Part shown: positions 27,098 to 41,300 of the stretch, in pieces
How the letters are laid out: each line of letters starts with the position of its first letter
Position numbering within the stretch: the first letter of the stretch is position 1
Source: Serilophus lunatus
Taxonomy: Eukaryota; Chordata; Aves; Passeriformes; Eurylaimidae
Reading direction: 5' to 3'
Assembly (NCBI GenBank): GCA_013399895.1
Contig: VXBA01005459.1
Span: 924,258 to 988,257, forward strand
DNA length: 64,000 bases
Made by a program: the position numbers and the translations under genes
The notes under the pieces: model-generated
The model's database searches: none
The model's input: only the letters and a program-made list of their open reading frames with translations
What the model was told of the DNA's origin: nothing

Positions 27098-28474
27098 TTT
27101 GCCTGAAGTCACACACTAAGTGTGAAGAATTAATTACGAATAAAATCCATTTTAACAACTTCATTTCAAAGCCATTCTTTCTCCACTTAGAGACACAAAT
27201 AAAATGGAAAGTACTAGATTATTTTCTAATCATATTATTTATTTTGCTCCTAAAAGCTAAGAATACTCAGAATATCCAATATAATATCTGTATTTAACTT
27301 CACAGCCAATACTTTTGTTGCATTTCTTGTAACAAAACCCACATGCACATAAACATACAAAACCAAGACACTCTATACTCACACAAGTATTTAGAAAAAT
27401 GCAGCTAAATATTTATAAAGTGTTTCCAGTATTTCAATTTCAATTTTGTACTCGTCAGTGCTCAACTCCCTATTCTCTCTAATCACTTGATGTATTAAAG
27501 GATTATATATAGTAGATAAAATTTTACTTGCACCTCTAAGCATTTTATTTTATCTGAATCACAACTTCTTGGTATTTCACTCCATCAAAAATTATCTCTG
27601 TGTTCTTTCCCAACTATTTAGATAAAATGGATGGCCACTGCAAATGGAAGTGGTTTGCCAAATTTACAGTGAAGAAAAAGATAACACAATCTTGCTTTTA
27701 GTAATTCCATCCATTCATTAAAACTGCTCTCATTATCTACTGCACGTGTTGCAGTAATTAAGTTCATAGAAAAATAAAGTGGAACCATGATCATCTCTGT
27801 GTATCAGGAAAGGCAAAACACAGAACTTTGGTTTTGTAATATCACATATGTAAACTTTAAACAAATGCACTGAAATTACTGCATAAACATATTAGGTAGA
27901 AGTAATTTAGAAGACACATGAGATTAACTATAGAGTCCTCAACCTGAAACAGACACTTTTGGTATGCTCTGAAACTCAGAGCACACCATAATAGGAACAC
28001 CATGAATGTGAAAAGATCTGCAGAGTTTTCTTAGCTAGGGAGAGATTAGAAATTAACAGAAGCTCTAGCATGTCTAGTTTTAATTTACCAGTATAAAAAT
28101 CAGACAAGCCTGCATGTCTGCTTCTAGGTCTATTTCATTAAATAGGATTCCAATATTTGGTCCTTTTTTTTGTTTTGTTTTGTTTTTTTAGTGTGATTCA
28201 GCTCTATATGGCAGTTATGGACCTTTGTGCATAGATGCAGCATTTTTTCCTAACTTCAACAATGACCAAGATGTACTATGACATCATAGAGGGTTTCTCA
28301 GTTTACATCTTTTTCATTAAGTAAACAAGCAGTATCCCAGATCAGTAGTTTTAGATGAACTTCCTTATAAATTCAAGACTTTAAAAAACATCTAATGACT
28401 TCATTATAAAATGTGTAACCTGTGCTTTTCTAATCTATTTATCTATTTATTTCTCCTTTCAAAAGAAAAAACAG
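27098..28474. other. No recognisable feature apart from a T-rich simple repeat
   Basis: AT-rich sequence. A T(n)/(TTTTG)n tract lies at 28164-28189. Confidence 0.55.
28164..28189. repeat. (TTTTG)n / poly(T) simple repeat
   Basis: Eight T, then three G-separated T runs, is a short simple repeat. Confidence 0.85.
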
Positions 28475-29605
28475 TCTATGAGGATAGAAGAAGGAAGTTT
28501 ACAGAAAGTGGAAAAAGGGACAGGCCACTTGGGAGGAATATAGGAACATTGTCAGAGTACGCAGGGATGTTACGAGGAAGACTGAGGTCCATCTTGAATT
28601 AAATCTGTCAAGGGATGTCAAGACAACAAGGTGGCCTTCCTCATGTACATCAGTAGCAAAAGAAAGCCTATGAAAAAGGTGAGCATGTTGCTGAATGAGG
28701 TGAATGCTGTGGTACCAAAGGACATAGAGAAGGCAGAATTACTGAACTCCTTCTTTACTTCAGCCTTTACTGCTAAGGCCAGCCTTCAGGAATCCCAGGC
28801 CGTAGAGGCAAGACAAAGTCTGGAGAAAGAAAGACTTCCCCTTGGTAAAGGGGGATTCGATTAGAGATCATTTAGACAAAACCTGACACCTACAAATTCA
28901 TGAGCCTCATGGGATGCATCCACAAGTGCTGAGGCAACTGGCAGATGTTATTCCTACGCCACCTTTCATCAACTTTGAAAGGTTATGGAGAACTGGAAGA
29001 AGTGCCTGAGGACTGGAACAAATAATGTCACTCCCATCTTCAAAAAGGGCAAAAAGGAGGGCCCAGGAAACTACAGGCAGGTCAGTCTCACCTATATTCT
29101 TGGGTAGGTGATGGAACAACCCAAGCTGGAAAGCAGCTCTGCAGAGAAGAACTGGAAGTCCTGGTAGACAGGCTGTTAACCATGAGCCAGCAGTGTACCC
29201 TTGTGGCCAAGCTGACCCTGGGCTACAGTAGGAAGAGTGTGGCCGGCAAGTTGAGTGAGGTGATTCTGCCCTTCTATTCTGTCCTGGTACAGAAGTACTA
29301 CTCCTGGAGTAGTGTGTCCAGTTCTGAGCAATTCCACCCAAGAAAGACAAGTAACTACTGGAGAGAGGGACTTCATAGCAGAGGGTTAGGAAGATGATTT
29401 AGGGTGTTGGAGCATCTCTCTTATGAAGAAAGACTGAGGGATTTGGGCTTGTTTGGCTTGAAGAAGAGATGACAGAGAGGGGATCTTATATGATCAAAAA
29501 TAACTTAAGGATAGATGTCAAGAGGATTGGGGACAGACTCTTTTCAGTAGTGTGCAGCAACAGGACAAGGGATAATCTTTTATCCAAATTCAGCTGATAT
29601 TTTAG
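28475..29605 (+). mobile_element. CR1 LINE with RT N-terminal remnant and internally deleted RT core
   Basis: The 5' part encodes NIGTLSEYAGMLRGRLRSIL, then KVSMLLNEVNAVVPKDIEKA and LLNSFFTSAFTAKASLQES, the region at the start of the CR1 ORF2 reverse transcriptase. It runs on to the motif equivalent of EVPEDW...FKKGKK...GNYR...VSL. Just after the VMEQ-like position (about 29115) it jumps to LEVLVDRLLTMSQQC, the region far downstream of the RT catalytic core. The 3' part ends near 29605 without the usual ATTCTATGA tail. Stops and frameshifts make it non-functional. Confidence 0.93.
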
Positions 29606-31249
29606 AAACTGTTTTGAAATGTTACTTTTTACAACCTGCACCCACAAGTAAAACTAATGAGAAGCAGGATTCATCTTTTTCATGTTTAGATGACAGAAGT
29701 TTTCCTAGTTGTACCAGGCCCTCCTCAATACAAATGGAGAACTGAGCAATTCAGGAAAGTAAATCAGCTAATCTATTAGATTGTTTCTTAGACTTGATGA
29801 ATCACTCTTATTTAATCAGATTAACAACTCCATGAAATATTAAAGGATCCCAAAATTACCAGTGGGATTTGGAACCATACATTTGGACGTCTTTGTTAAA
29901 ACAAATAATTGCCATCCTTTTTATTTTCCTTCTTAATGTGAAAGAGCAAAATCACTCTGTAGATCAAGAATTATTCTTTTGTTGTTGTTCAAATGTAACA
30001 AACTAGCAGACTACATATTGCCTATTAAGACCTTCCATCTAAAAAACCCAAAAACTGCCCAGGGTAGTATGCTACAAGCACCCTCCAAACCTCGTTAAAT
30101 GTTAAGAAAAATTAAGAAACTAGTAGGAGTACATGAGAGTGTACACGTGGTATCTTGATCTAGCTAGCACCCAAACATCAGAAATTAAGGGATTGCAATG
30201 AGGGTTTTAGCAATGCTTGTTGTTTAGTTAGCATGTATATCCAGAACATATATGGAGTTTGTGCTTGGATTAACATACGTTAGAATTCATGTCGTGGCTT
30301 CTGCTACTCTAAGCTATGCAGCTAGCTTGAAGTAAAACAAATAAGTTAGCACATACAATTAATCATGCCTTTGTTGTTCCTCCTTTGTATCCTATTCTAT
30401 GCTGTCTAGCACACAGCCTTGTATTTTGGAATGAAGCTGAATAACACTGCCCAAAGGGGAATTTCAGAGGGAATGTATTTATGGAGGGGAAGAGATTTTT
30501 TTTTTTTTGATCTTAGCAAGGAATAAGGCAAGGACTACTAAACTGCATATAAAGTAATAAAAAGATTTTAAAAGAAGCCCAGAGAAAGAGCTACTTAAAA
30601 AAAAAATCTGTATTTTCTTACAGATACCACTTTGCACTGAAAGCCCACCCCACATACTTCATTTTATTCTTAATCCTTAAACTCGTATTTATCAGCTCCT
30701 TGACAATCTCTTATCAGTTCTACACTGGAAAGGTGGGTTAGGCTTCAGAGCTGTGGTTGCAGATACTGTGATCAGTAAGAACTAAAAGCTGACCTAAAAA
30801 GTATTTTGTAGAAGTGGGAAAATATCTCTTGACACTCTTTCCACTCCAAATAATTATTTTTAATCAAAATTGGGGTCTTTCCTATGCAGAAGAAATGTGT
30901 GTTTTTAATATACTCTAAAACTGATTGCTACTTAAAACAGTATCTCCTCTCGCCATAGCTACCTGACTGGATAACAGTGTCTAGAAGCAATGGCCAGGGT
31001 AAAGAACTATTTATGCAAAATTAAGCGGGAGGAATACCTGCTTTTCTTCAGGTAGAAAGCCAGTTCAGGCATGTCAAGAATCCAAGGTTCAAGACTTAAC
31101 TGTGAACCATGCTCCTCATCAAAGCAACCTCAGTGTTACATGGGAAAAAACAGGAGTGAAGCAGGAAAGAAACACATCCCATTAGAATTGCTACACAAAC
31201 TCAAAGAAGCTAGCTGTCTTAAGGACTAGAGATCCTTTATATAAATCCT

Positions 31250-31269
31250 TTATATATGTATATATATAA
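31250..31269. repeat. (TA)n simple repeat
   Basis: TATATATGTATATATATA follows a short direct repeat of ATCCTTTATATA. Confidence 0.8.
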
Positions 31270-34200
31270 TCCTTCTATAGTAGATTAGAAAACATTTAAC
31301 TGAGAGATCATCGGTTCAAGTTAGCATAGTTAAGCAAAAGTGAAATAACTACACATGGGCCACTGGAGAGCTGTAGGAGTGGGAAGTTACACAAGCTAAT
31401 CATTTGGTATCGTGCAACAGCACATCCACAGAGAAGCCAGCAGTGTGATGAACACCACATCTCTCTCTCATCTGCCGAGCTATTCCAGGAAACATGCTAA
31501 GCAGGCAGAACACATGTTGGATAACCTCTGTGGGAATAATTTTGCTGAGAAGGGGGTGGAAACCTGACTAGTCTGAATCTACTTTCATTTACATAAGAAT
31601 GGAGTTATTTCACTTATGTCAGAAAAACTCTGATCTAGCTAAGAACAACAGAAAAAACAATGGAATTCTATAAAAAAACATCTATATTTATATAAAACAT
31701 TATTTAAGAAAATCTGCCACATTATGAAATTTTGAACATAAAAAATGAATAAAAGTTTGCAAACTTCAGGTCTTTTAATAGTTAAACGCAAAAGGTTGTT
31801 TAAAAATTCAGTTTTTTAAAAAACAGGTCAAATTTGTTAAATTTCAGTGTTCTTTGAGCTGTTTCTTTTTTTTTTTTTAAGTGTTGCTTACTTTTAGGAT
31901 TTCTTATAATAACTTCCCCGAGGTAAAAAATGTTAAGATAACATTAAGATTAACAAGATATACTTTACAAGAATGTGTGTGGGTGGGAGAGGCATAAGAT
32001 TGTATGTTGAAATACTAAACAAATAATAACTAGTGACTATATGAAAAGCTGTAACAATTCACAGATCTTGAGGCCTGTACCATTCAGCTTTCATTTTATC
32101 TTCTTTAAATTCTTGGCTTCTTGGCTGTATGATCTAAAGGCCCTTCTATGACTTTCAAAATAGCACTTAATAATTTCCTAAAGGATGGTGGAGGGCAGTC
32201 AAGGAGGTCTCAAGATTGTTTCTTAAATATAAAATTTGGAACAATGACACCGATAAGAATTTTCTGCAAATCATATAGTCTCTTTTCATTTTTTTTTTCT
32301 TACTAGGCATGCAGGAGAGTTTTGCTGCTGAATCTAGTTGCATGCAGAATCAGTAATAGCTGAGAATTCGTGTAAATTCCTGCTCCATAGATTTCAATGT
32401 CAAAAGAGGAATTTATAATGATTTGGCTTGATCTTCTCTATTGAGAGAACATAAAATTCCATTCAGTAGCTTTGTGTTGAATGTAGTTTCACAGGTGTTT
32501 TTTTCCCAGTAAAATACTTAAGACATTAGAATTCATCACTTGCCTTGAAAATCTGCTACCAGGTAAGAGAATTCACTCTTAAAAACTACGTTCTCATCTC
32601 TTAGCTGAATTTTCATGCATTCAACTTCTAACCACTGATCCTTGTTATGCCACTTCTTAACATGGGTGAAATACAGAAATCAAGCATTCAAAAACTGCCA
32701 GTAGACCAACAGCAGCTTAGACTCTTTGTTTAGCAAAGTCACCATTATTAGGTTTACTGAAATCAGGCCTCTCAGGAAATTACACTTTCCATCATTTGTG
32801 AAACCTGACAAGATCCACAATCCTTCAAACAAAACATTACGAACTGTCCAAACTGTCAAATTTTATGAAACTCTGCATTAGCTAAATGTTAAAGATTATT
32901 TTGTCATGCGTTGCTATGCCAAAAGCTGTGAAAGCAAGCCTATATTAACTCCTTGTGATTACCTTCATACCTAATATTCAATTCGACCCTATATACACTC
33001 ATTCTGGAGTCATTACACAGGACCAAAAAAAAAAAAAATTGGAATTAAACTTAGTTCATTGAATGAATCTGAAGAACTAAGCTACATAAACAGCGTCGCG
33101 TAAAAACCTCACAAATCAAAATTAATACTTTGAAAAAAAACTACACTAAGTACATTTCAAAAATACTCAAAAGATATGAAAACATGAGATTTAAACAAAG
33201 AATCAATAGATGTTTTACAACATAATTTTGTAACAATGTGTCTCTATAGTCCTTGCAAATAACAAAATAAAAGACGTGCAGGAAAAATCCATTGTAGGAT
33301 CTATTTTTTTTACCTAAATAATACATTGCCTATTGATGAGGAGGCTAATCAAAAAAGGGCATGCATGGTCCAAATCAGGGTACGTCCCAGCTGGGAAATG
33401 CAGCTCCATCCCAAAGAGTTTGCATACACTCCTACTAACACAAGTCAAGTCTGCAGAAGATTGAGATGACTTATCTTTCAGCAGTGAAAACCAAGGGAAG
33501 GCTGTTCAACAACAAACAGATTCATCACATATAGGAGCAATCCCTGAGATACTCCAATTGAGTGAGGTTTCCCTGTGAGCAGAGAGAGCTTCAGAAGGTA
33601 AAGCAGTCACTTGGGATTTCAACAATTTAGTAACCAGTTCCATGGCTGGCTGTGCTAATAGGTTACACTCCTCAGATGTTTAGATGAATTTGGCACTCAA
33701 AAACAATAAATAAGGTCTGGTTTACATGTGTGACCAAAGGAAGTGTAAAGATCCATGAAAAATCAGAAGTTGCATACTTAGAGTTGGGGTTTTTTTAATA
33801 GGCAGTAATAGTAGTAATCAAGGCCAGGAAATAAATTTTATAACATAATTTCAAGTGGAGTTCCTATGAGTGATGATTATCAGACTAACGTAAATAATAG
33901 CAGTAACTACATAGAGACTAATAGTCTCAAACTAACTTTAAGGCAAACATTTCAATTAATGGCTTTGTATTTCTCAACTGTAGATTCTTTTCAATTGATA
34001 AGCACTCTCAGAGTAGCGAAGAGCATTTTCTCAAAAATAGCTCTCTTGGATGACAGAAAAGGACACAGAACTCTGCTATGCTATTACAATATCGGTACGA
34101 CAAACCATTAAACAACCTTATGCCTGTCTTTAAGTGAAGGAGAAATTAGAGTTATATGAGAATATTTGGGCTCATTGGGCTGGTCGATATATCCCAATCC

Positions 34201-34578
34201 CAAAACTACAATCCCTCATTTATAGGCCCTTTCAACCACTGCAGTCACATAACTTCAATTTAATGCCGAAGGTCTGTCTATTCCAGCTAATCTTTCCTTT
34301 TTATTTTTTTTTTTTGTCCGTCTTCTTTTATTGGTGGCAAAATGGTGCCAAAAGTAATGCTTTGCTTTGTCTCATTCCAACTTGCAACTGGTGTACAGAA
34401 AACAGGATTCTGCAGGAGCAGAGGCTAACACAAGGCTTCCTAGTTTCTGCTAGGAAAAGGAATCTCTCTGTCCCTAGCAAATGTAGTCATTTGATAATCA
34501 TCTGATTAGCTCTCAATGATTCTTGGTACAATCAGGCTATGGCATCAAACAGGAGGCAAAAAAAAGACAGGGAAAGGG

Positions 34579-34594
34579 AAAAAAAAAAAAAAAA
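34579..34594. repeat. Poly(A) tract
   Basis: An uninterrupted A run of about 16 lies in a purine-rich context. Confidence 0.8.
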
Positions 34595-36548
34595 GGTTGA
34601 CTGTATGGAGATCAAGGGCACAGAGCTGAAAACTTAACAGGACAACCCCCACACAAGCATAAGTGGAAAATCCTAGGTGCCAGGGGAAACAGGGAGTTAG
34701 ACTTTTGAAATAGGGAAGATTACAAAGGAAGAAGAAAAGACTTTTCCACCACGAAGAATGACACAGAGAACTCACAATAGTTGAGTAGCAGCCCCAAAGG
34801 GCCTGGTTTTGATGCAGTTTGACAGGCAGTCTGATCTGTGCTTGACAGTGAACAGTTACTCATTCCACACAAAATGACTCTGCTTCAATGTGAGGGATTC
34901 ACCTCACATTTCCTATAGCCTAAAGGTTACAGCAGTTTTTTAGGAAATATCTATTTAAGTTTCCTCAGGCAGCAGAGAAAACCGAGCACAGGTCTCAAAT
35001 ATCTGCAACAAATAGAGTATGCAACGGCTTACGAAGTAAAGCGAGACACCAGCAATCTCATGTCCTTTCCTGTGTTTAGTGTAATGCCCAAATCACTTAA
35101 CAAGCTGGAAAATGTCCACTCCACCAAATAACCTGTAAACCCTGCCAGTGCTGAATGCTACCCTGGTTAATACTCACAAGATTTATGCAATTCTATGTAC
35201 ACATGAAAAGGAAACTATGAGCAAAATTGGATTATAATTCAGAGCAATTGGTCCTGTGTCACATCTAAATCTACTCATTCTCAAGGTTATGAAGGGAACC
35301 TGAGTTTGTCATGGCTATAAACTCAGCACTTGAAGGACCTTCACTTGATTAGGATGAATCCTACTCGAAACACTCACTAAAGAAGTTGTTATTTGGATCT
35401 TATATGTAAAATACTGCATCAACTATCCCTAAATAAACTGAGTGTGATGCACTCTTGTATCTGCCAGAAAAAAAAAAAAGTAATGACAGATTCCTTTTCA
35501 CTAGGATCTCTTATCTGTATCCAAAAGAATCAGTGAAATTCTCTCAGGAGTGATGTATTTCAGCACACAGTACTACAAATCCTATAAAGTAATGAGCCAG
35601 TTTGAATGGCATTACTGAGATTAAACAGTGTAGACAGTGAATGAATTCAGCACAAAGCCCAGGAAAGTCTTAAAATAATATACAGACTACTTCAGTGGGT
35701 TTTTTTAAATGGGTTACAGCATCTTGGTCTCTCAAGATCTCAAGTTCTAAAATGTGTCTCCTACAAAGGAGACATCAGAATAGGAAATCAAAGACTTTGA
35801 AGACCCTAAAATGAAAACTTCTATGGCAAAATAGTTCTAGGGACAGTGAATAAAAGCATGATATTTGTTATGAGAATCTTATCTTGCATGACCTGCTCTG
35901 GAATATCACAGTAGTAGGTGAATAAAATATTCTCAAAGATTTCAGTAATGGAGGATCAAACCACAAACCACAACGAGGCTCTGGGGTTTGAATTAGGCTC
36001 CAAATGTTTCTTTAAAGGTATTCTTATGATTTCCTCTCTAATTGTTATGTTGCATCTTAACTACAAAGCTTTAAAAAGGGGTCAAGGTCTGTGGTAATAG
36101 GATTCCTACGGTATTGAAGAAAATGCATGTTATATAGCAAAGTGACAGAAGTGCTGGTACTTAAGAGTTACTGAGATCGAAATTCTGGCAAACATTCAGG
36201 GCAGTGGTGTATCAAGCTGACTGAATTAATGTTTTACTAATGACTTGAACTTAAACAAGCTAAAATCCTTTTTCAGGAAGGGGGAAAAAACCATTTTGTC
36301 TTTTCAAAGAGCTTTCTAAGAGCTTACTGCTAAATGAAATCCTTTCTAGTACCAAAACCAAAAACTAATTAGCTAAAAATGCAAAAGAAAGATTAACTGA
36401 AGGAAACCCTAGAGAAAGCAGCCATACTATATCAATCTAAGAAATTCTCATCTAGGCCAAATCCAAACAAAAATCAACACAGGTCAAATTAATTAATTTG
36501 CTCTAACAGGATTTTCACTCTGCATGTATCATTCCTGGCTCTTAACTT

Positions 36549-38310
36549 CATGGAATCATTTGGGTTGGAAAAGACTTTTAAGATCAAGTCCAACCATTAA
36601 CATAGCACTGTCAAATCCACCTTTAAACCTTATCCTTAAGTGACACATCTACACATCTTTTAAATACCTCCAGAGACAAAAATTCGACCACTCCCTGGGC
36701 AGCCTGTTTCAATGCCTGACCACCCTTTTTATGAAGAAATCTTTCCTAATATCCAATCTAAACCTTCACTGGCACAACTTGAGGCCATTTCATCTTGTCC
36801 TGTCACTTGTTACCTGGGAAAAGAGATTGACCCCCCACTTCGCTACACCCTTCTGTCAGTAGTTGAAGAGAGTGGTAAGGTCTCCCTTGAGCCTCCTTTT
36901 CTTCAGGCTAAACTCCTCACAGGACTTGTGCCCCAGACCCTTCACCAGCTCTGCTGCCCTTTCCTGGACATGCTCCAGCACCTCAATGTGTTTCTTTTAG
37001 TGAGGGGCCCAAAACTGAACATGGGATTTGAGGTACAGCCTCACCAGTAACAAGTATAGCAGGACAATCACTGCTCTGATCCTGCTGGCCACGTTGCTAT
37101 TGATACAGGATGCCATTGGCCTTCTTAGCCACCTGGGCACATGGGTGGTTCATGTTTAGCTGGCTATCGAACAGCACGCCCAGGTCCTTTTCCCCAGTTA
37201 TGTAGTGCTGCAGGGGGTCGTTGTGACCCAAGTACAGGACTCGGCATTTTGCCTTGTTGAACCTCATACAAGTGGCATTGGCCCATTGATCCAGCCAGAC
37301 CCCTCTGCAGAGCCTCCTTATCCTCAAGATCAATTCTCCCACCCAATTTAGTGTCATCAGCAAACTTCCTGAGGGTGAGCTTGATCCCTTATCCTTTGCC
37401 ACTATGTTTCTCCCCACATCCAATAAAGGATGGAGATTCTCTTTAGTCCTTCTTTTTTCGCTAGTGTATTTATAGAAACTTTTTTAATTGTCTAATGGCA
37501 GTAGCTAGATTGAGTTATAGTTGGGCTTTGACCCTTCTAGTTTTCTCCCTGCATAACTTCAAGTCATGCTTGTAGTGCTCCTGCCTGTTCTTCCAAAAGT
37601 CATGTCTCCTTTTTTTTTATTTTTTTATTTTTTTTACTGAGTTCCAGTCAGAGCTCTCTGTTCAGCCAGGCTGGTCTTATTCCCTATCAACTCGTCTTTT
37701 GGCTCCTGGGGACAGCCTGCTCCCGCATTGTTAAGACTTCCTTCTGGAAAAATGTCTGACCTTTCTGGACTCCTTTGCCCATCAGGACTGACTCCCAAGG
37801 GACTCTGTCAACGAGGCTTCTAAACAGGCCAAGGTCTGCCCTCTAGACATCCAAGGTGGCAGTTCTGTCAACCCTGTTCCTTATCTCTTTGAGAATTTCA
37901 AACTACCATTTCATGATTGCTGCGCCTACAAAGGCCTCCAATCACCCCATCTCCCACCAGTCCTTCTCTGTTCGCAAACGGCAGGTCCAATAGGGCAGCA
38001 CCCCGGTTGGCTCACTGGACAGCTGTGTCAGAATTTATCTCCCACACACGCCAGGAACCTCCTAGATTATCTCTTCTCTGCTGTATTATATCTACAGCAG
38101 ACATCCCACAAGCTGAAGTCCCCCATGAGAAAAAGGGCTAGTGATCGTAAGAATTCTTCCCAGCTGCTTATAGAATATGTCATCTGCCTTTTCATCCTGA
38201 TTGGGTGCTGCATAACAGACTCCCACGAGGACATCTGCTTTGCTGGCCTTCCCCTGATTCTTATTCATAAACCCTCTACTCTATTGTCACCATTGTTAAG
38301 CCCTAAACAA
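36549..38310 (-). mobile_element. CR1 LINE with ORF2 endonuclease remnant and deleted RT core
   Basis: Read on the minus strand from 38310, remnants resembling NKNQGKASKADVLVGVCYAA and PNQDEKADDIFYKQL belong to the ORF2 AP-endonuclease domain. The region then passes the RKKK-type linker and KSFYKYTSEKRRTKENLHPL at the start of the RT. At about 37400-37425 it jumps to SSSPSGSLLMTLNWVGELI and FNKAKCRVLYLGHNDPLQHY, which lie beyond the RT catalytic core. It then runs to the typical 3' terminus (TTTTCCAACCCAAATGATTC). About 1.76 kb long, it is the longest CR1 in the window and is inactivated by stops and frameshifts. Confidence 0.95.
37611..37635 (-). repeat. A-rich microsatellite grown inside CR1 ORF2
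   Basis: On the minus strand the CR1 linker that normally encodes a short lysine run has become a long A tract interrupted by T. This fits replication slippage on AAA codons. Confidence 0.7.
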
Positions 38311-41300
38311 CCAAAACACACCCTAACATATTTCAATGCCCGGTATAAAGAACAGCTCATATAATATCAGGGACAATTTCAACAGCATCCAAGCAAAATT
38401 TGGGCTTATGAAATCAAACTAATATCTTCATTTTTTCTAGAAAGAACACAGAGGTTGATGAGGCAAGAACGGTCCTTATATCACAATATCTATCAAGGCA
38501 TACAGATACTGACAACAGTGAGAGTGTTGTAAATTAAGACTGCACAAATTGCAAAAGTTTGATGACAATGTATGCCATAATTATATTTCTCCATTTTTAA
38601 TTTAACTTGATACTTAATATATTTTCACAGGTTGAGACTCACTCACTTTTCTTATTGGACTACTGTTTTTCATTTATCTGTTGTTTGTTTCAGAGGTATT
38701 TATCCCTCTTTGTATAAATATCAACCTAATTTTTAAAGAAATCCAGAAATTTCCTCCATACATTTTATTTACTGCTCACGTGAACCTTTATGGGAACTCT
38801 ATGGGACTCTACACACTTAACTGGCCAGTGAAGTGATAAAAGCTAAACTTATCCTGAGGGCTGTTTAGAGTCTCTCAGTAAAACAAGTTGAGAAACTAAA
38901 CAAGATCAGCTGCTGTGAGCAGGGTTTCTTGATAGCAGCCAGTGTCCCTTCTCCAGAGCTCTTTAGAATATCCAAATCAAAAATATTTGCAACCAACTAC
39001 CAAGATAATTTCACAAGCTTATTATAGCTCACTTTAGGAATTAGTGTCTTTCTGCAGGTTCTCATGTCACTGGCAATCAGTGTTACTGCTGAGAGTTCTC
39101 AATTCTTCTACTTAAGCCTAGTGTGTCTCCTTAATCCCTTTAATTCTTGCATTTTGACCTAATTTTACTTCTCATTGTCATGCTTCTTTTCCTGATATCT
39201 AGGTCTTACTCTATATCATAAGAATATAAAAGCTAAATTGTGGATTATTTTTTAGTAAAAAGCCTGTTAAGTACTTAGAGGGCTACCTTGAGCATTGTCT
39301 TTTTTTGCCTCTCATCTAACCAGGTCAAATGAAATCAATGGCACTATTCAGCTCAGTAAAGCAAGCGTGATTTAGGTCCAAGTGCTGAACTGGTAAACTT
39401 TGTTGTGACTGCATTGTTCTTTAAAAGTGTGATTACTCAGCAAGTAATCTCAGTTGAAAACTAGAAAAATATCTATCATCAGGTGACGGTGTTTGAGACA
39501 TTTTCATCCTATCCAACCAGCCCAACAGATATTCTACACAGAAGACAAGACTATTGGCCCTGACTCAAAGCGAACTGGAATGGAATCAAAATCACCCTGC
39601 TCTAAACCACCAGCCTAAGGGTTACTCTGGAATGCTTTGCTTCTAATTGGCCTGTTCAAACCATTTTATTCTGTGGAACATGGCAGGTATTAGCAGCAAA
39701 GCACAAGTATGGGGGAAAAAGAGAGAAGGAACAAACAAAAAAGAATGAGATAGAATTTGTTGGCCTCATGGTAACCATACTTAGCTGGAAAGTGGAACAG
39801 CCAAGTTGAGGCTATGTTCCAAAGAGTAATAAGAACTCATATACTTCGGCAGCAACAAAGAAAAAATTAATCGAACATAGGCCAGAATATGAGTGAGGGA
39901 ATATTATCAGGAATATGGGTTAAAAACCTCTGAAATAAAAAATGGAACTGTATCCAAGACTTCTATGTTTGGACAAAGTGCCCTAATTTCTGTCTAAAAG
40001 GCAATTAAAACCACAAGTGCCTCATCTTTTCTAACCCAAGGCAGTACTTAAATCCATCTTTCAAGGGCACTGCTTTTCTTCTGCTAAAAAATGATCAATA
40101 ACCCAGAGTGAGGAGCTGAGAACTCTGTGCTTCTATATAAAAAAACCATGTGAACCCAAATAATTAAAAAAACCCCAAAATTCTCTTGCCAAATCAAACA
40201 GATGCATTTATTCCTCTCAAAACCCCATCATTTCAGCTAGACAAAGCAGACCTTTTCTATGTACATATTTGGAGAATAAGGTGATATTGAAGTTAGAAAT
40301 TAAAATTCTAATAATTTCCCTGATTCAGTCTAAAATGCAATGGCAAAGAGATTAATATAAATAGCACAGAAGACAATTAAAATCTTTCCACTGAGATTAG
40401 ATGTTCTAGACTTTCTATAAGCCCTATATAAGCATCTTTTACTCCTCTGTCATTTCACAGATACTAACTTTGCTGTGATTTTGCAGCCACATTCACAATA
40501 ATGCTCCCATGAACTATTTTTTATCTAAGGTAAGGTTTATTTTGATTATTTTTCTCTTTATAAACTGTAGTGTCAAGCTATTTAAATCCCCTGGTAATAC
40601 TTACAGTAAGAAGTGTGACATGTGGAAAATCATTTGGCCACCAATATAGAGTCTACTAAAACAGCAGCAACAAGCCTGGCAACAACCAATACAGCAAATG
40701 ATGACAAATGTACTGCCAACATGTGATGTAGTCATTTTTAAGCCAAAGATAAAAGCAGTTGATGTTTCTAGGCAAGACTGATGTGCCCAAATGACATAAG
40801 TTAGGTCAAGCAAGGATGCTGCAAATAATTCCCAATGATATTTTATCAGTCTGCTTCTTTATGAACTATCAGATATTCGGTCCAAAATGTCTGTTCCTAC
40901 ATTATTATTGTTATTATTATTACTATTATTATTATATAAACACATCAGTGTTTTGACTTTGAAAAGCAGCACTAACAATTATTTTAGTTTCATAATTAAA
41001 CTCGGGGTGCAATATTATACTTTCACAAATGAAAAAAACACACCAGAATGGTGAAATTCCTAAGAAAAAAAATTTTTGTTCAAGAAAATGAAGGATGACA
41101 GGTAAAATAATTGTATCTCACAAACGCAATGAAGAGTTTTCTCTAAGCAGTAGAACAGTGATTTTTAACAAACAGAATTTCTTGCATAAATATATTTGAG
41201 AAAGGTCTATAAAGTTTTCCCAGAAATTAGGTTGAAAGGCTAACTTCAGGGAATTATTTTTGAAAGATTTTTGCTTCAGTGGGGATTTAACCAAATGTTA

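Larger units (their letters stand above)
29606..36548. other. Presumed intron; no gene recognised
   Basis: About 7 kb of AT-rich sequence. It includes a small TA-rich repeat (31250-31269), a poly(A) tract (34579-34594), and no recognisable transposon or exon. The 123-codon plus frame at 34134-34505 matches nothing I recognise. Confidence 0.5.

Noticed and set aside
28907..29350. 147-codon minus-strand frame
   Set aside because: It is the antisense shadow of the CR1 copy at 28475-29605.
31300..31330. tRNA B-box-like GGTTCAAGTT
   Set aside because: No A box at the proper distance and no cloverleaf-compatible stems could be found by eye.
36712..37050. 112-codon plus-strand frame
   Set aside because: It is the antisense of the CR1 copy at 36549-38310.
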